From Chitinophaga pinensis (lineage in GTDB: Bacteria > Bacteroidota > Bacteroidia > SXHM01): a stretch of DNA of 11,941 bases. The position numbers and the translations under genes were made by a program. The stretch lies in assembly GCA_945889235.1 (NCBI GenBank), contig CAMDBK010000064.1, positions 1 to 11,941 of the forward strand. Reading direction: 5' to 3'. Under the pieces are notes generated by a model. The model did not search any database and was not told where the DNA came from. It worked only from the letters and a program-made list of their open reading frames with translations. Of the stretch, positions 1 to 4,542 are shown in pieces (the first letter of the stretch is position 1; the number at the start of each line of letters is the position of its first letter).

Positions 1-425
1 AAATACAGGTCAACAACAGCAATTATAAAATAGGTTGCTATTGTCCATGCTCCTGCATAATCTTTTGAAATCCGTTGCCCGAAGAATAACATGATAAAAG
101 CAAGCGCAGCAAAAACAGTTCCTGCAAAAGCAAAACAAAATGTTTTATAAAAAACTGCTTCTGCAACTCCTATTAGTGATAATGCTCCTGCAGTAAGCTC
201 AACAATAGTAACGGTTGTAACCATTGCGGGAACCATTCGTTTCAAAAATGTTTTGGAAAAATGTTCGGTCAGCCATTCCAGATTTCCTTTGCGGTCAAAC
301 ACTTTGTCTAAACCTGACTGCAAAAAAAGTATTGCAAAAAAAACAGATACAAAAGCCTGCACAATCCAAAAGCCTTTCAGTGCTGAGATAAAATCACATT
401 CTACGATTAGGCAAAGCAGAGTCAT
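1..425 (-). CDS. DoxX-like integral membrane protein, partial (3' end outside window)
   Basis: An open frame of 141 codons runs leftwards from an ATG at 425 with no stop before the window edge, so the C-terminus is missing. The protein is hydrophobic. One membrane segment lies at about residues 18-37 and ends in LQSGLDKVFDRKGN; the others lie at about 64-88, 95-116 and 125-141. The first segment followed by a short polar stretch with a conserved-looking SGxDK motif resembles the DoxX/DoxD small membrane protein family (usually 130-160 residues), so probably only a few residues are lost. The start lies 2 nt after the bshB1 stop, which implies co-transcription with bshB1 and gpx. DoxX-type proteins have been linked to redox or sulfur-compound handling in some bacteria, which would fit these neighbours, but the role here is inference. 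Family assignment is moderate; the reading frame is clear. Confidence 0.72.
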   Translation of the reverse strand, partial: MTLLCLIVECDFISALKGFWIVQAFVSVFFAILFLQSGLDKVFDRKGNLEWLTEHFSKTFLKRMVPAMVTTVTIVELTAGALSLIGVAEAVFYKTFCFAFAGTVFAALAFIMLFFGQRISKDYAGAWTIATYFIIAVVDLY

Positions 426-427
426 TA

Positions 428-1144
428 TTAAATGAGATTGAATAAATCGTTTACACCGATACTACGATTTACTTTAAAACCTTCGGCATACTTTGCTCCT
501 ATTGGCCGTGCGTAATGAATGTCACGGGCTTTCACAAAATTCAAAAACTCCTTACTTGAAATCGGGGTAACCGGTTCGTTGCTGTTGGGGTCGTAAAACT
601 GTGATGAAAAAGAAAGGATTGCTTTTTTCTTCGTTTCAAAAAAATCGCTGGTGTCCACTACAAAATCAGGCTCCAATGAATAATCCTGAATGTAATGATA
701 TACCGCTTTCGGCCTCCACTCCTGCTGTTTTTTATCGTCAAATTTGGTTTCAATTTTTAAAAGCCCTGAATAGAAACAGGCATCTGCAACTAATTTGGCT
801 GCTCTTCCATGGTCGGGATGGCGGTCACTTATTGAATTCGCCAAAACAATTTCCGGTCTATATTGCCTTATTTTACTGATAACAGCAAGTTGATGTTCTT
901 TATCATTCGCAAAGAATCCGTCCGCAAAACCAAGGTTGTCGCGAAAACTAATTCCAAGGATTTTTGAAGATTTTTCTGCTTCTTTTTTCCTAAGCTCCAC
1001 ACTTCCACGCGTTCCCAATTCACCTTGTGTTAGGTCAACAATTCCAACTGTTTTTCCGGCAGCAACATGTTTTGCAATGGTGCCTGAACAGGCCAGTTCG
1101 GCATCATCAGGGTGAACAGCAAAAACAAGAATATCTACTTTCAT
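428..1144 (-). CDS. bshB1: Bacillithiol biosynthesis deacetylase BshB1 (LmbE/PIG-L family)
   Basis: This 238-residue zinc enzyme should hydrolyse N-acetylglucosaminyl-malate to glucosaminyl-malate, the second step of bacillithiol synthesis in the cytoplasm. The LmbE-family zinc site is visible: the N-terminal VHPDD motif gives H11, catalytic D13 and ligand D14, and the RHPDH motif gives H109 and ligand H112. This is the same spacing as in characterised Bacillus deacetylases of the family. The TQGELGTRG segment at 39-47 is typical of the BshB1 subgroup, and the length is normal. The ATG at 1144 is preceded by AAGGAA (1152-1157 on the reverse strand), a better ribosome site than most in this window. 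The gene lies downstream of gpx, separated by a palindromic repeat, and is followed at 2 nt by the DoxX-like gene. A related sugar deacetylase of the LmbE family is the main alternative. Confidence 0.9.
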   Translation of the reverse strand: MKVDILVFAVHPDDAELACSGTIAKHVAAGKTVGIVDLTQGELGTRGSVELRKKEAEKSSKILGISFRDNLGFADGFFANDKEHQLAVISKIRQYRPEIVLANSISDRHPDHGRAAKLVADACFYSGLLKIETKFDDKKQQEWRPKAVYHYIQDYSLEPDFVVDTSDFFETKKKAILSFSSQFYDPNSNEPVTPISSKEFLNFVKARDIHYARPIGAKYAEGFKVNRSIGVNDLFNLI

Positions 1145-1162
1145 ATTTTTATTCCTTTTTCT

Positions 1163-1193
1163 CCCTCTCCTTTTGAGAGGGTCGGGGTGAGGC
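1163..1193 (-). repeat. Palindromic interspersed repeat, GCCTCACCCC family, copy 1
   Basis: Read on the minus strand it begins GCCTCACCCCGACCCTCTC and ends in a hairpin: CCCTCTC (1163-1169) pairs with GAGAGGG (1175-1181) around a 5-nt loop. A second copy of the family, in the other orientation, lies at 3768-3801. The first base is shared with the TAG stop of gpx, so the element sits directly at the end of that gene. I recognise this word as a frequent intergenic repeat in Bacteroidota-like genomes but cannot name it. It may shape the 3' end of the gpx transcript; no T-tract follows, so it is not a standard intrinsic terminator. Confidence 0.75.
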
Positions 1194-1732
1194 TATTTGC
1201 CAAGCCATTTTAGAATTTCCTCATTAACCGGACTGGTGGCTGATGCAATTGATTTACTCCAGTTTCCGTTTTCGTCAATCAAAAATTTATGAAAATTCCA
1301 TTCCACTTTGGCATCGGCAACTCCGTTTTTGTCTTTGTGTGTAAGCCAATCATACAAAGGCGCTTTATCTGCACCTTTCACCGATATTTTTTCAAACATC
1401 TGAAAAGTAACTCCGTAATTTTTCTGGCAGAATTCTGCAATATGTGAGTTATCACCCGGTTCCTGACCTGCAAAATTGTTTGCCGGAAAACCAAGTATTA
1501 CAAATTTGTCACCTCCAAATTCTTTGTACAACTCTTCAAGACTGGTGTATTGCGGTGTTAGTCCGCACTTGCTGGCGGTGTTTACTATCATCACTTTCTT
1601 TCCTTTGAGTTGAGCAAAGTCAAATTCCTTGCCGTCAATAGTTGTCATTTTAAAATCGTAGAAATTCATTTTTTGTGCTGTTGCTGTTAAGCCGAAAATT
1701 ACGGCAGTTAATAATAGAATAAAGTGTTTCAT
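1193..1732 (-). CDS. Glutathione peroxidase-family thiol peroxidase, exported
   Basis: This 179-residue thioredoxin-fold peroxidase should reduce H2O2 or organic hydroperoxides. An N-terminal signal peptide is evident: residues 1-19 are hydrophobic, end in TATA-Q, and are followed by the mature KMNFYDFKM. The family tetrad is complete: C56 in NTASKCGLT, Q90 in NFAGQEPG, and W145-N146 in WNFHKF. The catalytic residue is cysteine encoded by a normal codon, not selenocysteine. C102 in FCQKNYGVTF is placed like the resolving cysteine of thioredoxin-dependent bacterial homologues such as BtuE, so thioredoxin or another small thiol is a likelier reductant than glutathione. The FPCNQF motif of many homologues reads FPANNF here. 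A TAnnTTTG box lies 17 nt upstream. The gene leads the leftward set gpx-bshB1-doxX, and bacillithiol pairing is a possible but unproven link. Confidence 0.9.
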   Translation of the reverse strand: MKHFILLLTAVIFGLTATAQKMNFYDFKMTTIDGKEFDFAQLKGKKVMIVNTASKCGLTPQYTSLEELYKEFGGDKFVILGFPANNFAGQEPGDNSHIAEFCQKNYGVTFQMFEKISVKGADKAPLYDWLTHKDKNGVADAKVEWNFHKFLIDENGNWSKSIASATSPVNEEILKWLGK

Positions 1733-1749
1733 GTTTATTAGTTATTGCA

Positions 1750-1757
1750 CAAAGGTA
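1750..1757 (-). promoter_or_regulatory. Candidate -7 promoter element of gpx
   Basis: On the minus strand this reads TACCTTTG, an exact fit to the Bacteroidota -7 consensus TAnnTTTG, with 17 nt to the gpx ATG. About 19 nt further upstream the sequence reads GTTTTA where TTTG would be expected, so the -33 box is weak. Transcription would start around 1743-1745 and leave a leader of roughly a dozen bases. Confidence 0.5.
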
Positions 1758-1783
1758 TTAATTCAAAATTGCCCGATAAAACA

Positions 1784-1791
1784 TATATTTG
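1784..1791 (+). promoter_or_regulatory. Candidate -7 promoter element of the uma2-ccm operon
   Basis: TATATTTG matches the Bacteroidota TAnnTTTG -7 consensus exactly and faces the long plus-strand operon. It overlaps the first bases of the hairpin repeat at 1788-1818. If used, transcription would start near 1798, inside the repeat, and the rest of the palindrome would lie in the 5' leader of the Uma2 gene. I see no good -33 TTTG at the right distance, so this is tentative. Confidence 0.35.
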
Positions 1792-1818
1792 CCTGCCCGT
1801 TCCATTCAGGCGGGCAAA
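1788..1818. repeat. Imperfect palindrome TTTGCCTGCCCG / CAGGCGGGCAAA
   Basis: Two 12-nt arms (1788-1799 and 1807-1818) are inverted copies with two differences. One is a G-T wobble and one a mismatch. The 7-nt centre is TTCCATT preceded by T. It fills the divergent gap between gpx and the Uma2 gene. The sequence resembles the CCTGCCTGCC-type intergenic palindromes common in Bacteroidota. No second copy is in the window, so the repeat status rests on pattern recognition only. Confidence 0.5.
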
Positions 1819-1833
1819 ACAATTTAATTGCAA

Positions 1834-2379
1834 ATGGGATACGCACTAAAAAAGGAATTTCTTCCTAATTATACTTATGCTGATTATGTAAATTGGGAAG
1901 GTAACTGGGAATTGATTAATGGAATTCCTTATGCTATGTCACCTTCTCCCTCATTCAGGCACCAGAGAATTAGCCTAAAAATTGCAAGTCAACTTGATGA
2001 ACTTTTAGATGATTGTTCAAAATGCAAGCCGGTGGAAGCATTTGATTGGAAGGTAAATGAGCAAACAGTTGTAGAACCTGATATTAGCGTTGTTTGCAAG
2101 CCTCTTAAAAATGACAGTTTTATTGATTTTGCTCCGACTGTGGTTTTTGAAATTATTTCACCTTCTTCTCTGATTAAAGACAGAAACCTGAAATTCAATA
2201 TTTACCAAAGTGAAGGAGTAAAATATTATGTGATTGTTGATTTAGAAAAAAAAAAAGCCGAAGTTTTTGAATTGATAAAAAAAACTTACAAACCGGTTTT
2301 AAAAACAAAAGACAAGAAATTCCTTTTTAAATTGGATGGCTGCGATGCCAATTTTGATTTTTCCAAAATCTGGGAATAA
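1834..2379 (+). CDS. Uma2-family (DUF820) putative PD-(D/E)XK endonuclease
   Basis: This 181-residue protein has the Uma2/DUF820 layout. The N-terminal YTYADYVNWEGNWELINGIPYAMSPSPS (residues 14-40) is followed by FRHQRISLKIASQL. The core EPDISVVC contributes D83 and VVFEIISPSS contributes E106, with DRNLKFNIY at 116-124. These residues fit the restriction-endonuclease-like fold. The Q/E plus lysine position of the canonical ExK motif is loose, as is usual in this family. No substrate is known for Uma2 proteins; they occur in many copies in cyanobacteria and Bacteroidota. I chose ATG 1834 over the in-frame TTG at 1828. The stop lies 9 nt before ccmB, so it appears to be the first gene of the ccm operon. 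An A11 run at 2246-2256 and an A8 run at 2277-2284 lie in the coding frame and could allow slippage after the catalytic core. Confidence 0.85.
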   Translation: MGYALKKEFLPNYTYADYVNWEGNWELINGIPYAMSPSPSFRHQRISLKIASQLDELLDDCSKCKPVEAFDWKVNEQTVVEPDISVVCKPLKNDSFIDFAPTVVFEIISPSSLIKDRNLKFNIYQSEGVKYYVIVDLEKKKAEVFELIKKTYKPVLKTKDKKFLFKLDGCDANFDFSKIWE

Positions 2380-2388
2380 AAACTTCCC

Positions 2389-3048
2389 ATGCTTTTTACC
2401 GAAGTAAAACATTTAGTCCGCAAAGAATTAATGCTGGAACTGCGTATGAAATATGCGCTGAACGGTATTCTGTTGTATGTAGTTTCTACCGTTTTTGTTT
2501 GCTACCTTTCGTTCCGTTCTGTAATTCAACCCACCACCTGGAACTCGCTGTTTTGGATTATTATGTTGTTCGCTTCTGTGAACGCAGTTGCAAAAAGTTT
2601 TATGCAGGAAAGCAAAGGAAGACAATTGTACATGCATACGCTGGCAAGTCCGCAGGCAATCATACTTTCAAAGATTATTTACAATGTGCTGCTGATGATT
2701 TCACTTTCACTGATTTGCTTTTTTTTCTATTCACTTTTTATAGGAAATCTGGTTCAGGATATTCCTATGTTTATTCTCTGCCTTATTTTAGGTAGCGCAG
2801 GTTTTTCTTCAGTGCTTACACTCATGTCTGCCATTGCTTCGCGAACTAATGGAAACCTTACACTTATGGCTATTCTCAGCTTCCCTGTTCAGGTTCCTTT
2901 ATTAATGACTTTAATCAAAGTTTCAAAAAATGCAATTGATGGTTTAGATGCTTCTGTAAGCTATAAATACCTGATTATTCTGCTCATGATTAATGTAGTA
3001 GTGGCTACACTTTCATATATCTTATTTCCCTACCTTTGCCGCGATTAA
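2389..3048 (+). CDS. ccmB: Heme exporter/cytochrome c maturation permease CcmB
   Basis: This 219-residue protein matches the usual CcmB length (about 220). It begins with the family-like amphipathic stretch VRKELMLELRMKYALN and then has six membrane segments at about 25-43, 52-69, 95-118, 125-148, 157-177 and 193-214. The FPVQVPLLM motif at 165-173 corresponds to the conserved proline-containing segment of the family. CcmB is the membrane subunit that works with the ATPase CcmA and with CcmC in releasing holo-CcmE. No ATPase gene is next to it here. It follows the Uma2 gene by 9 nt and precedes ccmC by 15 nt, so it is inside an operon. Identification rests on length, topology and the ccmC-ccmF context. 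Confidence 0.92.
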   Translation: MLFTEVKHLVRKELMLELRMKYALNGILLYVVSTVFVCYLSFRSVIQPTTWNSLFWIIMLFASVNAVAKSFMQESKGRQLYMHTLASPQAIILSKIIYNVLLMISLSLICFFFYSLFIGNLVQDIPMFILCLILGSAGFSSVLTLMSAIASRTNGNLTLMAILSFPVQVPLLMTLIKVSKNAIDGLDASVSYKYLIILLMINVVVATLSYILFPYLCRD

Positions 3049-3055
3049 AAAAGGA
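3049..3055 (+). promoter_or_regulatory. Ribosome binding site that supports the GTG start of ccmC
   Basis: AAAAGGA lies 8 nt before the GTG at 3064. Most genes in the window lack a clear Shine-Dalgarno site, so this one decides the start. The next ATG in the frame is codon 59, past the first heme-ligand histidine, and would remove the first membrane segment. Confidence 0.6.
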
Positions 3056-3063
3056 CTTGAACT

Positions 3064-3765
3064 GTGCAGAAATTCTTTAACATACAATTAGCTTTCGGTC
3101 TTGAATGGTGGAAGTTTTTAGCCATCGCTCTGGTGCTTTATGCTTTGATTGGCGGCTTACTAATTGATGTTCCTGCATTGCCAATTTTACACGAAACTAT
3201 TCGCAACCTTTATTATCACGTTACGCAGTGGTTCGGAATGATGATTATTCTTTTTGTATCGCTTTGGCACAGCATACGCTACCTTTCCAACTTTAAAATG
3301 CAGCATGATTTTGTTGCGTCAGAAGCTGCAAACGTTGGTATTTACATGGGAATTCTTGGGATTTTAACAGGTAGTGTTTGGGCAAAATTTACATGGGGCG
3401 CATGGTGGGTTAGTGATGCAAAACTCAATGGTGCAGCTATTACTCTGCTTATTTATTTCGCTTACATCATCCTTAGAAATTCGATGGACGAAGAACAAAA
3501 ACGTGCACGTGTTGCTGCGGTTTACAACATTTTTGCTTTTACAATGTTGATTATTTTTCTGATGGTATTGCCTCGATTAACTGATTCATTGCATCCCGGA
3601 AACGGTGGAAACCCCGGTTTTGGAGGTTATGACTTGGACAATACCATGAAATTAATTTTTTATCCTGCTGTTATTGGCTGGACATTGCTGGGAGTATGGC
3701 TTATGGAAGTTTGCATACGCATCAGAACATTAAATCATAAATTGCTTATTAAACAGTTTAAATAA
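3064..3765 (+). CDS. ccmC: Cytochrome c maturation heme-handling protein CcmC (CcsA/WWD family)
   Basis: This 233-residue inner-membrane protein is of the heme-handling family and loads heme onto CcmE. The tryptophan-rich WWD loop is present at 111-121 (WGAWWVSDAKL). The two expected axial histidines flank it: H52 in LYYHVTQW and H177 in DSLHPGNGG. Six membrane segments are visible at about 15-35, 56-74, 91-107, 122-137, 153-170 and 196-218. The bacterial WGTYWVWDxR core is altered to WWVSDAK, with Ser where a tryptophan is common. The GTG start is supported by AAAAGGA 8 nt upstream. It sits between ccmB and the ccmD-like gene and is followed by a hairpin repeat 2 nt after its stop. The order and size separate it from the longer CcsA of system II. 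Confidence 0.93.
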   Translation: MQKFFNIQLAFGLEWWKFLAIALVLYALIGGLLIDVPALPILHETIRNLYYHVTQWFGMMIILFVSLWHSIRYLSNFKMQHDFVASEAANVGIYMGILGILTGSVWAKFTWGAWWVSDAKLNGAAITLLIYFAYIILRNSMDEEQKRARVAAVYNIFAFTMLIIFLMVLPRLTDSLHPGNGGNPGFGGYDLDNTMKLIFYPAVIGWTLLGVWLMEVCIRIRTLNHKLLIKQFK

Positions 3766-3767
3766 AA

Positions 3768-3801
3768 GCCTCACCCCCAGCCCCTCTCCGAGGGAGAGGG
3801 G
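3768..3801 (+). repeat. Palindromic interspersed repeat, GCCTCACCCC family, copy 2
   Basis: It begins GCCTCACCCCCAGCCCCTC. The 3' part is a perfect 9-bp hairpin: CCCCTCTCC (3781-3789) with GGAGAGGGG (3793-3801) around a 3-nt loop. It starts 2 nt after the ccmC stop and lies within the ccm operon, 23 nt before the ccmD-like start. It is the same family as 1163-1193, which also begins at a stop codon. The stem is strong enough to affect mRNA stability or to dampen downstream expression; no T-tract follows. Confidence 0.78.
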
Positions 3802-3824
3802 ATCAGAGTTTAAAACAAAATGAT

Positions 3825-4058
3825 ATGACAAAAAAATTACTTGCATTTATTGCTTTCTGCTCATTACTAACGAGTTCACTTCTTTCGTTTGGTCAGGAAA
3901 CAAATAAAGTTGAAATGGCTGAAGTCCTGCGCAGCAACGGAAAAATTTATGTAGTGGTGGCTGTTATTGCAATTATCTTCATCGGGCTGATAATTTTCCT
4001 CATCACTATCGACAGGAAAGTGAAAAAGCTGGAGAAACAAATGGAAGAAAACAAATAA
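3825..4058 (+). CDS. CcmD-like small membrane protein
   Basis: This 77-residue protein has an N-terminal signal-like hydrophobic stretch (1-23), a short linker EMAEVLRSNGKIYVVV, one membrane segment at about 41-61, and a charged amphipathic tail (DRKVKKLEKQMEENK). This is the shape of the CcmD proteins of Bacteroidota ccm clusters, which are longer than E. coli CcmD (69 residues) because of the signal-like start. CcmD binds CcmC and CcmE and helps release heme-loaded CcmE. The assignment relies on topology, the SNGKIYVVVAV motif and its place between ccmC and ccmE. An ATG at 3820 hits a stop two codons later, so 3825 is the start. Confidence 0.82.
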   Translation: MTKKLLAFIAFCSLLTSSLLSFGQETNKVEMAEVLRSNGKIYVVVAVIAIIFIGLIIFLITIDRKVKKLEKQMEENK

Positions 4059-4066
4059 TACTCTGA

Positions 4067-4121
4067 CAAAGGCGCAAAGCACGCTGAGGAAATAATGCTT
4101 TGCGAACTTTGCGTCTTTGCG
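4067..4121. repeat. Palindromic interspersed repeat CAAAGGCGCAAAG / CTTTGCGTCTTTG
   Basis: Two 13-nt arms (4067-4079 and 4107-4119) are inverted copies with one G-T wobble. They are separated by 27 nt that contain a further CTTTGCG. The element starts 8 nt after the ccmD-like stop and ends 14 nt before the ccmE ATG. The CGCAAAGACGCAAAG word is one I recognise as a frequent intergenic repeat in Bacteroidota-type genomes. No second copy is in this window. It would fold as a long stem in the mRNA just upstream of ccmE. Confidence 0.65.
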
Positions 4122-4134
4122 AGCTAAACAACAA

Positions 4135-4542
4135 ATGAAAAAGTCACATATTATAGCTATAATAATTATTGCTGTTGCAATTGGTGCAATACTAAGCACA
4201 GTTGCTGATTCGAGCACTTATGCATCATTTAAAATGGCATTAGAAAATCCAGGGAAGGAATACCATGTTGTTGGAAAATTAGAAAAAGACAGCGCCTTGG
4301 TTTATAACCCTCAGGTAAATGCAAACTTGTTTACATTCTACATAAAAGACAATGAAGGCACAATAAAAAAAGTGCTTTATCACGGAACAAAACCTCAGGA
4401 TTTTGAGCGTAGTGAACAAATAGTTTTGATAGGGAAAATGAAAGAAGAAGGAAATTTTCAGGCATCATCCATTCTTATGAAATGTCCTTCGAAATATAAC
4501 GATGGCAAACCTGAACTTCAGGAATACAAGGCCCAAAGCTGA
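4135..4542 (+). CDS. ccmE: Cytochrome c maturation heme chaperone CcmE, CxxxY variant
   Basis: This 135-residue periplasmic heme chaperone carries heme from CcmC to CcmF. One N-terminal membrane anchor lies at about 5-24, followed by an OB-fold domain with EYHVVGKLEKDS (42-53), TFYIKDNEGTIKKVLYHGTKPQDF (67-90) and IVLIGKMKEEGNFQASSILMKC. The classical heme-binding H-x3-Y is replaced by C117-P-S-K-Y121, the CxxxY form known from archaea, Desulfovibrio and some other bacteria that use a variant system I. The tail after Y121 is short. I chose ATG 4135, because an in-frame TTG at 4117 lies inside a repeat arm. The TGA stop overlaps the ccmF ATG by one base (TGATG), which suggests coupled translation. 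Confidence 0.93.
   Translation: MKKSHIIAIIIIAVAIGAILSTVADSSTYASFKMALENPGKEYHVVGKLEKDSALVYNPQVNANLFTFYIKDNEGTIKKVLYHGTKPQDFERSEQIVLIGKMKEEGNFQASSILMKCPSKYNDGKPELQEYKAQS

Noticed and set aside
253..435. 60-codon plus-strand ORF over the left-edge region
   Set aside because: It is antisense to the DoxX-like frame, which has clear membrane segments. The plus-strand product has no recognisable feature.
601..879. 92-codon plus-strand ORF inside bshB1
   Set aside because: It is a shadow of bshB1, whose zinc motifs are intact on the other strand.
3781..3801. Intrinsic terminator after ccmC
   Set aside because: The stem is strong, but it is followed by GATCAGAG rather than a T-run, and the operon continues with ccmD-like, ccmE and ccmF.
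4117..4134. Six-residue upstream extension of CcmE from a TTG codon
   Set aside because: The TTG lies in a repeat arm, and the ATG at 4135 begins a normal CcmE membrane anchor.
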